This document shows positions 1 through 22,520 of a stretch of 64,000 nt of DNA, piece by piece. Every line of letters begins with the position of its first letter. Position 1 is the stretch's first letter. The notes beneath the pieces were generated by a model, which was not told where the DNA came from, searched no databases, and saw only the letters and a list, made by a program, of their open reading frames with translations. The position numbers and the translations under genes are program-made. Source of the DNA: Siphlonurus alternatus (taxonomy: Eukaryota; Arthropoda; Insecta; Ephemeroptera; Siphlonuridae); NCBI GenBank assembly GCA_949825025.1, contig OX463781.1:22203538-22267537 (forward strand), in the 5' to 3' direction.

Positions 1-188
1 AAAAATAATACTTTTTAAAAGTTTATAAATTTTTAGACTCTTCAGGTAAAAGGAGGAACGACCCTCCAAAACCAACGATTCACATTTATATATCACATAT
101 ATTATGTCATGACGTCACTTACAGAATACAACGCATATAATAATTATATTGATCATGACCAGCACATGAGAAAAGCAGTTAATGAATG

Positions 189-252
<64 letters not shown>

Positions 253-801
253 GATGACATATAGTAAGTTTTTCAACTTACAGACATTGGCAGTATTTTA
301 TATAACGATATTAATACAGTTTGATAACATTTATTTTTCTGGTTATAATTTAAGGAAAAACTTTAAATTTTGTTTATATCACATAATTATATGCACCATC
401 TGCACAATTATATTATATATATAATATATGCATGCACTAAATAGCTGTTTCAATAAAGGAAAGACTGTAAAGATAAAGAGGAAATGTAAAAGTTTTAAAA
501 AAAAAGTATATTTTATAAAATTTAAATTAATTTGCATCCGGATGCGCATCTCGGATGCAAAAAAAAAAACGCGTGCATCCGGTCCCTTAAAATATAATTG
601 TACATTGGCCTGCAAACGTATACACTTGTGAAAAAAAAAAAAACAAAAAAACATTCATTGCTAGGTCTTTTCGACGTCGTGCATGCACTTAATTTTAGTC
701 ATAAAATAAAAGATCGAGTTTAAATTTTAAGTTTAATTGCTTTCGTCGTTTGTCATAATTATAAATAATGATAAAAATTGCATGTGAATTGCATCATCAT
801 C
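1..801. other. AT-rich non-coding DNA with a (TA)n microsatellite
   Basis: This is AT-rich sequence with a pure (TA)n tract at about 193-248 and no recognisable exon. Short open frames here are a product of base composition. A TGACGTCA palindrome lies at 110-117 outside any repeat I can delimit. Nothing else is seen. Confidence 0.6.
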
Positions 802-932
802 GAAATGAAATGAAATGAAATGAAATGAAATGAAATGAAATGAAATGAAATGAAATGAAATGAAATGAAATGAAATGAAATGAAATGAAATGAAATGAAA
901 TGAAATGAAATGAAATGAAATGAAATGAAATG
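802..932. repeat. Pentanucleotide microsatellite (GAAAT)n
   Basis: About 26 uninterrupted copies of a GAAAT-type unit sit between a CAT-rich lead-in and unique sequence. No interruptions are visible, which suggests recent expansion. Confidence 0.95.
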
Positions 933-1139
933 ATCTTTATTTAGCTTTCGCTATTCAGTACAAATATAGTTTATATATTGTTTTAATTAAACAATATAAA
1001 ACAGGTGGTTCATAAAATTTATGATAGTTCATAGAATTTTATGCCTACAGTACAATATTTTTAGGATACAAAAAAACATCTTAATAATTATATATTTTAT
1101 AGTTACCAATTATAGCTATAAAAAAAAATAAAATATATT

Positions 1140-1266
1140 ATTAGGCCTGTTCGTAAACCCTGCTCGGTGTACACTTTCTACACCCAATCGACCTTATGTC
1201 GCATGTACATAAGGTCGATTGGGTGTAGAAAGTGTACACCGAGCAGAGTTTACGAACAGGCCTAAT
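1140..1266. repeat. Near-perfect foldback element (60-bp arms)
   Basis: The left arm (1140-1199) and right arm (1207-1266) are reverse complements over 60 bases with one mismatch, around a 7-base centre. The outer ends read ATTAGGCCTGTTCG and its complement. The flanks are AT-rich, so a target duplication cannot be told from background. It looks like a minimal foldback or MITE-type element with almost no interior. There is no coding capacity. Confidence 0.85.
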
Positions 1267-1496
1267 TAATTGTTATTTTGTTTCCAACCCAACATGCACA
1301 TCATCATTCACTACATGCAGTGAAATTGGTATAGTAATCGTTGCATTTTATAATATTGATCTCCCCCCCCCCCTCCCTCTCCCGATGCCTGTGTGAGTCC
1401 ACCCTTTAATTTTTTCCCCTGTAGAAGACACATATAATGAGGAAGTCTTTTTATTGACAATTAATGGTGTTTCTTAAATCATATATTATGGTCTCA

Positions 1497-14422
<12,926 letters not shown>

Positions 14423-14844
14423 AACTAGTGTTCAAGTTTATGAAGGTGCCTTTGAAATGTGAAGAATAGAGTTATATATGACATATTATTGCAGCAATAA
14501 TACAGAGATACTCAGAGATACTATATACATTGTATACATCTTTTGTGAAGTAAAGACTGTAAATGTTTTGATTTAATTCATTGTAGTGTTGATAAAAAAG
14601 AATGGGACAGGATGATTGTTGCAGCACGGTCCCACCAATTTTGTCTGCATCAGAGTAACAAAAGTTTTACTGTATAGTATAATTACTGGCCTTATAATTG
14701 TGGCATAATATGAAGAATGTTTCCTATTATGTATATAATTGATGCGGTGAAAGGTTGATACCTATGTAAAAATCATTTCTGTCTACGTTTATTCAGTACC
14801 AGCCATCAGAAGCTGTATCCAGCAGTGCTCTTCCATCAAGCTTA
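14423..14844 (+). other. TONSL 3' UTR and proximal intergenic DNA
   Basis: This is non-coding sequence after the TONSL stop codon. I see no perfect AATAAA on the + strand before the foldback element; a variant AGTAAA lies near 14551. The cleavage site cannot be fixed. Confidence 0.5.
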
Positions 14845-15200
14845 AGAATAAGATAACGCCACCAATGTTAAAAAAAATCCCTCACATAAAAATTCTGAAA
14901 AAAATTAAAATGTTCTCCTCTACACCCCCTATCAGTAGTTAAAATATCAGGTATACAAATACGATATAGTTTTTGAGTTATGAATTTTTAAAGTTGACCA
15001 ATTTAACATGGGTGTTCCATTTCTCCATGTTAAATTAGTCAACTTTAAAAATTCATAACTCAAAAACTATATCGTATTTGTATACCTGATATTTTAGCTA
15101 CTGATAGGGCGTGTAGAGGAGAACATTTAAAAAAAAATTCAGAATTTTTGTGTGGGGGATTTTTTTAACATTGGGGCGTTATCTTATCCTTAAATTCTTA
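14845..15200. mobile_element. 356-bp foldback element between TONSL and POLN
   Basis: Two arms of about 165-170 bases are reverse complements with scattered mismatches around a short centre near 15013-15030. The outer ends contain AGAATAAGATAACGCC at left and the complement of a TAAGGATAAGATAACGCC-type end at right. The inner arms, with the block AGTTTTTGAGTTATGAATTT, match almost perfectly. It has no coding capacity. A foldback or MITE-type element is the simplest reading. Confidence 0.8.
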
Positions 15201-15659
15201 TTTTTGTTTTCTATCAATGCTGTTTCTTTTCTTTAATCTATTAAAGATATGTATCAAGAAAAAAACATATTTTCTATTAATTTGTATCAAGCCATCATTA
15301 AATTAGAACAAACATTTGTTAATACTGTAATTTTTTTGTTTCTATTTTATTATACTTGGGTCACAGTATAGGTCACAGTTACAGTTTTATGTATTTAACA
15401 AAAATATAAATAGCCCAAGCACAAGCAAGTAAACCAAATACTGTCAGTTTTTTTGTTACTTGATAACAACACTGTGAATTGAAATTCATTCTGATTCTGT
15501 AATTACAGTATGTCCATACAGTAATGGTTTTTGTACTATAATTAATATGAACATAAAAACTGAAATTTGCTTTACAGTATTGATAATTGATGTCTTCATC
15601 GAAAAGAAAATTAGAACTTAAATCACCAATATAATTGTCATATTTTTAAACTGAAGTGA
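15201..15659 (-). other. Presumed POLN 3' UTR with poly(A) signal
   Basis: This is AT-rich sequence downstream of the POLN stop codon on the minus strand. The first perfect AATAAA on that strand is at 15351-15346, about 310 bases after the stop, so the 3' UTR probably ends just beyond it and outside the foldback element. The signal is seen; its use is inferred. Confidence 0.45.
15346..15351 (-). terminator. Candidate poly(A) signal AATAAA for POLN
   Basis: A perfect hexamer on the minus strand, about 310 bases past the POLN stop. No closer canonical hexamer was seen. A downstream GU-rich element was not evaluated. Confidence 0.4.
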
Positions 15660-18405
15660 TCACTTGAGGTCAGCCCAGGTCTTCCCACTTCCTAAGGCAA
15701 CTGGAAGAGGAATTGAGATCTTGTATTGATCTCGAGTGCCTTCCATTGCTTTCTGAACGAGATCTGGAAAATAAGTTTAATTTTTATCTTTTCTACTCAC
15801 GTCAGTTTTTTGGAGAAAAATAATCTAATTTTTAATTATTTTATCCAAAGTGAAAGGAAAATTGAAAATAATTAAACATTAATTTAGTTATAGATTGTTT
15901 GAATTATGCCTTTTCCAAGCTGCTCTGCCACTAGCCATAATTTATCACAGACAAAAGTGAGGTAACACTCAACAAGGTTTACAGTATTGCTTCCATTCAC
16001 CCCTGACTCCAGCACTCACTCTTGAACTGGTCCAACTGTTGGTCAGGCACCTCCCACACGAGCTCATCATGGATCTGCAGCAGCAGCTGGGCCTCCAGGG
16101 GCTCGGGAGAGTGGGTCTGCTGAGCCTGCTCCGTGGCAATCATGGCCGCCTTGCACACGTCCGCAGCAGAGCCTGGCACAAGTGTTAAGTACAGTAAAAT
16201 ACGTTTTATTCCTTTTTATTTTTATCAAGTTAACTTGTTCTGAATTTTGAGACGTTTATTATTATGGAATCTTCTCGAATTTGCAACTTTGAATCAACTT
16301 CAGTTTTGAAGGTTCCAATGCCATGAGAACATGTTGTTATCTTAAATTTGTTAATGATTAACAAGTTGGTGTTTGGGACACTTGACACTCTTTTGGTTTC
16401 TTAAATTTGTAATTTGTTTCTACTATAATAACTTATTTTGGACTACATGTAGTGTGATTTTACACACCTTGGATAAGGAAGTTTACAGCCTGTCTCTCAG
16501 ACTGCATTCTCAGTTTTTGGTCTGCTGATGAAATATTTGGGAAAAGTCGTCTTCTGCCACTGAGAGAGGTGATGTAACCTTGGTCTCTTGCTCTACGAAC
16601 CAGTCGTTGTGAGAAGTTTCTGATTTTTGGGAACTTGGCTGTAAGAGAAGATTGTCAGACCGCTATTTGCATTAAAATTAAATTCTGATTGACTCGCCTG
16701 TGAAGGTAGACAGGATACGTCGTGCCTCGGTATTGTTCACTTGCAACACTTGCTCCAGCTTGCCAATACCTGCTCCATACATGACGGAGTACACCACTCG
16801 CTTGGTCCGCTCTCTGTCCTCAAAACTCACTTCTCTGCTTGAGCTTCGTCCCAGCCTGTCAATTATACCACGATCATCTACCTGTGTCTCTCATCTTCCT
16901 ATTGTTCCCCTTTTTTAGTGATAGGAGAGTCCTACTATTTTTATTCAGGGTAAGATTACTGTTGAGGGCCCTGTAGTATATTTTTATATGAGGCAAATTT
17001 ACCATTGTCTAGCCAGCAACTCAAACACATCCTCTTCTTTCTGTGCAAACATTGCCGTCAATGCTGTGTCCTGAGCAAAGTGAGCAAATAATCGCAGCTC
17101 AACGTGTTGGAAATCTGCGGCTAGTAAGGAGTGGCCTTCTTTGGTCTGGAATGCAGATCGTAACCATAGCTCTGTCTTAGGCTGATCGTCACCTGGAGAA
17201 ATTTGAGTTTTTATCATAGGTCCTTCGTAATTACAAAGTAATTTTTTGTTACCTGAGTACAGGGATACTGATTGCTTAGGAATGGCCTGGACATTTGGAT
17301 CTCTAGATGTAATTCTTCCCGTAGCTGCTGAAGTTTGTTCCCTAAAATTATACACAGTAATAATTATCTAACTTATTTTTATATTAATTTCAGATGTTCT
17401 TACCAAGTTGTATACAATTGACCTCTATTCACAAAAGTTATGATGCCATCAATGTATGTTGACTTGATTTTCTGTAGGTGACGGAACTCAAGGATGATTC
17501 TAGGTAGTGGATGGAGAGGCTCAAGAAGTTTAAGCTAAAAGAGAGAGAAGATTTGATTTTATTATTATTATTTAACTAGAAAATATAGTATATACTATTG
17601 ACCCCGTTTATTTGAAAACTGACATTTACGAACTATACCTACCACAGGCTCACTGGTTGATTTTCCTCCTCCCTGCATTGTGAGAGGTACATTGAGCTTG
17701 GCATCCAGTTTAAGCTGGTCGTACAAGATCCTGCGCAGCTGTTGTGGTGATGTGAGCAGCACGGGAGCCCCCACAACCTTGTTAGCCTGTGATTGCAGCA
17801 CCTTGAGTCTACTCTAAAAGTAACATAATATATACACTATAATTATATTTTCTCTTGTTATAATTTACATACAGTATATTATGTTTACATACCTCTAAAG
17901 CATTTCCAATATCTTTCAAACAATTTTTATCCACTAACATTCCTCTCATTTCCATCACTGAAATAAGAAAGTAACAACAACAATTAAGATTTGTCTAAAT
18001 ATTATTGTTTAGTTTGTCGTACCAGCCAAGATAGAGACAATGCGAGACTCGAGGTCTAAAAAGACTCTCCACAGTCCGCGGTCCACCAGCTGTTGGTACA
18101 TTGTCTCTGCAGCCTGCGAGAGCAGCAGTAGGTTCTTGCATGCTCGGAGCTGTGGTGTCAACAATGGCTCCTATAGAAAAAACATAAAAAAAGCCACTTT
18201 GCATCACTGCGAGTCTTCTTATATTTTTATAAAATTGTATTTAATGATGATATACAGACAGTCATGTTACATGAAACAAGAATGTACCTTCTTCCTGTTT
18301 AATCCAAGGATTTGCATTGCTTGACTAAAATCACTTGGAGGGGAGTCAGGATTTATCAGCCAGCAACCAATCAAAGGGTCAATCACAACCCATTTCAAAC
18401 ACACT

Positions 18406-18453
<48 letters not shown>

Positions 18454-21400
18454 AAAATTGTTCATTGTAAAATTATATTTTGTTTATTTACCTTCATGAT
18501 ACTTAAATCCAAAAACATGAATTAAGTAGACAAATAATTCTTGTGTCTTGAAGCAAACTCTTCTACATGGTGCGACAAGCAAGTTATGCACAAGTAACCT
18601 GTATGAGTTATAATTTAGAGTTATTATGCAAGTGATTAAAAACACCTCTTTGTTATTAATTCATTTGTATATACACAAAAATAATAAGAAATTGAAAATA
18701 ATGCTTTGAATTTGCGGCATTAATATAAAAAAATGTAATGTTGTTCTATTACCTCTGAGACGTGAAGTTGGGTCCCTGAGCTGCCCCGCTAAGGTTGAGG
18801 AAGTAAAACGCCACTGGCTCACTCTCTCCCAGCACAGCCAACATCAAACCTCTCGGAGAACTGCAGTCACCTTTCTTGACCTCCTCCGTAGACTTGCTGA
18901 GCTGGCAGAAACCCTCCCTGCAAATATCATAATTAGCAACCTTCTCAACTTTGCAATGTCTTCTTGAAATATTACTTGTATAGAATGGTGATACAGATTT
19001 CAATTGGAGCTTTCCTTTGAAGTTTATGGTCCAATTTCTCTATTTCATCACATGATGATAAGTTTGTAATTTTAATGTCGTCTTTATTTGAGTTGATTGA
19101 AGTTTCCTAAAGGAACAGAAAGAACATAGTAATATCTGCTGAATTGTTGATACAAAAAAAAAAATGATGCAAAACTTACTTGCTGTGAAACTTGAGATTT
19201 GAAAGGTGTTTGGAACTTTTTCTTTTTTCTTACTATTTCAGGTTTACTGGTTTCTCCTTGTTGCTGTTTTTCTATAAAAGAGTGTATAATAGTACAATTT
19301 CAAATTTTATCTAGAATATAATTATGCAGAACATCATTTTAAAAACATATATTTTAACGAATGTGTTGAGTTGATGCCATTGATGGCCTCAATTTAACAC
19401 AAATTTAATATCAAAATAATTGGTTACCTTTGTCTACTTGCTTCTTTTTGGTCATAAACATTTCTCTGATAGACTTATTATCCACAGGTGTACAGATATC
19501 TGTGCTGTTGGTTTTCAACACACTTTCTATCAACTTTGCTTTGGCCTCTGACAGGTTTCCACTGCAGTGGCTCTGCTTGTGTTTGGCTGACGTCACTGAT
19601 CGTGAAAACGATGGTTTGGCGGCAAGGATGCTGGGTTTATCCATGTGCTTGCTCTTTTGGTCAAACGAAGATTGGATGCTGGTTTCAGGGGTGGTGCAGT
19701 GAAAGGCTACAAACAAATTTTGCAAGCACAAAGTTTTTGGGTTTGGATTTTAAAAATATTAAACACTTTAACTTTTATTTCATTTCTTATTATTATTAGT
19801 AATTGTATTATTTTTATGGGTTCTTAAATTTTGAAAATCAAAATAATTATCAATAAGTTCAATAACCTACATAATATGTTGATCAATATTTTTTTATGAC
19901 TGAATTAATTTATCTCAAATTACATGCATAAAATATTGCGAATTGCTTTTATTTTTTCATTATTTAAATAATGTTCACATACTTGTTTGCTTGTCAGCTG
20001 TGCTATGCTTGCACAGGTCTGGGGTGCTAGGCGGGGATGCTGTATGCAGGCCAGAGCAGATTGGAGTGGCACTAGCTAGAACCTGAGCCTTCATACTTTC
20101 CGAGGGGGTCACTGCCACTAAAGACGCCTCAAAAACTCTGTCATTGTCCTTGAGACTTAATTCAGGAGATACTGTTCAGGAAAAAAATATTATATATTTT
20201 TCTTGCAGACAAAAATATTTAACCTACCTACACTTACCTACAGACTTAGGTGTAAAACTTAATTCAGATTCAGAATTTTCAATTTGAGTGATATCAATTG
20301 TAGTCATAGGTATCATTTTGTCAATTTTATTTTGTGACGACGTCGTATTATGCTGAGAATCTTCAATTTGAGAGAGATCAATTGTTATCATTGGTTCAGA
20401 TTCTGTGTTTGGTGCGCATTTCTCAAGGCTTGGTTGGGAGAAGAAGGGACTTATTTGTGGCTGGGTCAGCGACTGGATTAAATCCTTGCCCTCATCATCA
20501 CTACCAAAATCCATCAATGGAGAATATCTGGCACCTGCAGTCGAGGCTTGAGTATCTGTTCATGATAAAAAAACAAAAACATTTCAATGTGTCAGCATTG
20601 CAGCAACAACATTCACCTATCAAATTCCGGATTCATACGAAATGTTCACTTTGCATTTTATGAAGGTTGTAAATAATATACCTGGAACTTAATTACAATA
20701 ATGGATTATTCTTGTTTTGCAAATAATTTTTTTTTTTTTTTTTTTTTTTTTTTTGCAATATTTCAGAATTTGCAAAGTGACATTTTGTTGCAGGCGCAAT
20801 CAATATCATAAAACATGCACTATATTTGAACAGGTAAAAAAATAATTAAATGGAGTATTGAACTCAATTTTTTTATTGCAGAAATGGATAGAGCGTGCAA
20901 ATTAAGTTTTGCTACCCTGATTTTTTTCAGATTTTTTAGAGACCGGGAACTATTTTTAAAAAATTATTGAAAGTTTTTTTTGTGACGTCACGAGACGCCG
21001 CTCCTTAAGAAAAAGATAGGACTTGCCGCCGCATGACGTCACAAAAAGGACTTTCAATAATTTTTTATAAATAGTTCCCAGTCTGTAAAAAATCTGAAAA
21101 AAAATCAGGGTAGCATAACTTTGCACGCTCTATCCATTTCTGCATTAAAAAAATTTGAGGTCGATACTCCATTATAAATATATCAACACTGTAGTTGAAA
21201 AAAAGAAAAAATATATACTAACTCCATATTGGTTATATTTTGGTTGTGATAATATGTTTTTGTTTTCACAGAACAGTGGAGTTTTAGTATATTTTTCCGC
21301 CAGTACGTCAAAATATGTGACAATCTTAAATTAACTTTATCAATTTCAATTGAAAGAATTAAATTATAAATTAAAAGTGTATATATATATATTAGTTAAT

Positions 21401-22231
21401 ATCTAGACTGTGCAATGGCAATTAACGTACTTTGATTATACTGAGAAACATTGTGTGAATCAAGACGCTGTGATACATTCAATGGAGTATTGCACTGAGA
21501 CTGCCAGGCAATGTTAGGTACAACTTGACTGGTCGCAGATGCTTGTTGAGACGTTTGCAACCACATCGAGACAGGAGAGTTTGGTGTGTGTGATTGCCAG
21601 AGTGGGCGAGGCGGTACCAAACTTCCAGATCCAAACACATTTTGTGATAATGCAGTTTGCGATGCAGCATAGTAAGCAGGGGAGCTTACGACATCACCGA
21701 ATCCTTGGCCAATTCCATGTTGTGACGTCAGCGTTGACAGACCAGAAACGTTGGCTGTTTGAGTTCCGTAGGACAGTGACGACACAGGAACAGGAGGTGG
21801 TACTGGTCTCCCAAACTTAGTAGCATACATTTGCTGATAGTAATTTGGAGTATGCACGGGTCTGTTTGCTATAAATAATAAGTACATGTAAACATTGGTA
21901 AATACATAAAAAATTATTAAATAATTATAATATTAAATAAATAATATTATATATTATTTAATAATAATAAATAATATTTAGACATTTCAAATATATTGGG
22001 TTTTAGGCTAAATTATGTTAATAAAACTAAATTATAAAATACAACCACATCTAGACTGTACATGCCTGCAGCTGTTCTAGCAGCTAAAGGACCAGTTAAA
22101 GCACGTTGATTTCTGAAATTTGATGATTCCCATTTTCTCTCCAGAGCTGCTAAAATTGTCTGGGCATCCTCAGAAAGATCAGACACTGTTGATGGGTGAG
22201 GAGGTTGAAGTTTGGGTTCCCACGTCGCCAT
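15660..22231 (-). CDS. POLN: Family A DNA polymerase, nu-like (POLN), 20 coding exons
   Basis: Nuclear translesion/crosslink-repair polymerase. Coding exons in transcript order: 22231-22066, 21868-21431, 20555-20238, 20171-19983, 19706-19428, 19271-19180, 19106-18976, 18917-18753, 18598-18492, 18403-18288, 18170-18023, 17957-17893, 17813-17643, 17534-17404, 17341-17253, 17192-17003, 16855-16698, 16638-16468, 16172-16020, 15763-15660. All phases agree, giving 1126 residues against about 900 in human POLN; the extra length is an N-terminal low-complexity extension. Signatures: IIDPLIGCWL-type exonuclease-fold region (about 629-660) without a visible DxE exonuclease pair; thumb/palm HPLPRIILEFRHLQKIKST; TGRITSRDPNVQAIP; motif A DFQHVELR (895-902); motif B RERTKRVVYSVMYG (946-959); GYITSLSGRRR; motif C QIHDELVWEV (1074-1083). 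No helicase domain is present, which argues against POLQ. The introns after exons 1 and 17 use GC donors. The start at MATWEP follows a 5' UTR acceptor. Confidence 0.93.
18408..18448 (-). repeat. 41-base homopolymer forming a polypyrimidine tract
   Basis: The + strand has 41 consecutive A. On the POLN transcript strand this is a T run ending four bases before the CAG acceptor of the exon at 18403-18288. It therefore serves as, or greatly extends, that intron's polypyrimidine tract. Confidence 0.85.
20849..21173. mobile_element. 325-bp foldback element in a POLN intron
   Basis: It lies in the intron between 20555 and 21431. The arms run from AATGGAGTAT at 20849 to its complement at 21173, with conserved inner blocks GAAATGGATAGAGCGTGCA, GCTACCCTGATTTTTTTCAG and TGACGTCA (20983-20990 and 21034-21041). 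The centre is about 40 bases of G+C-richer sequence. The block CAGATTTTTTAGAGACCGGGAACTA recurs in related form in the element at 63283-63676. It is non-coding and resembles a MITE/foldback element. Confidence 0.8.
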
Positions 22232-22348
22232 TTTAGTAAGACTGTAACAAAATAGCATATTATTAGAAAATACAATCTTATTTGTCCCGTAAATTACATA
22301 AAATATTACTAAAATATAAAATTACTACAAAAACTTTCAAAATATTAC

Positions 22349-22440
22349 CTCCATGCTCACATAAACTTCCAAGAAAAGTTGGCCGAGAGATGGCAGCTGA
22401 TTTGACGCTGGTGCTGCTGCAGTGATTTATTTATGAACTA
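22349..22440 (-). other. POLN: POLN 5' UTR exon
   Basis: On the minus strand the sequence ends at GAGCATGGAG followed by a GTAATA donor (the intron begins at 22348). The matching acceptor TTGTTACAG lies just before the start-codon exon (22241), giving a 107-base 5' UTR intron. The exon holds a start-stop ATGTGA and a second ATG whose frame, after splicing, reads ATG GAG TCT TAC TAA. The upstream boundary (about 22440) is a guess. Confidence 0.55.
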
Positions 22441-22475
22441 TGTTTAAACTCTACCGCGCGAGCGCGCTGACTGAG

Positions 22476-22483
22476 TTTGGCGC
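22476..22483 (+). promoter_or_regulatory. E2F-type site TTTGGCGC in the POLN promoter
   Basis: A perfect TTTSGCGC match in the only clearly G+C-rich, CpG-containing patch upstream of POLN (about 22455-22520, with CCGCGCGAGCGCGC). E2F control is common for replication and repair genes, so S-phase expression is a reasonable inference, but a single 8-mer is weak evidence. Confidence 0.4.
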
Positions 22484-22520
22484 TGGCGCGTCTGCTGTAT
22501 TTCGTAGGTCACAGTCGGCT

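Noticed and set aside
802..932. CRISPR-like or telomere-like array
   Set aside because: It is a simple pentanucleotide microsatellite without spacers. No CRISPR array was seen anywhere in the window.
16856..16881. Alternative acceptor at 16882-16884 for the POLN motif B exon
   Set aside because: It would start the exon in phase 0 although the previous exon ends in phase 2. Using the acceptor at 16856-16858 restores Trp932 and a continuous family-like sequence.
15660..22231. Assignment of the polymerase as POLQ
   Set aside because: There is no superfamily 2 helicase domain upstream, the start codon and 5' UTR exon are found, and the O-helix sequence RERTKRVVYSVMYG is closer to POLN.
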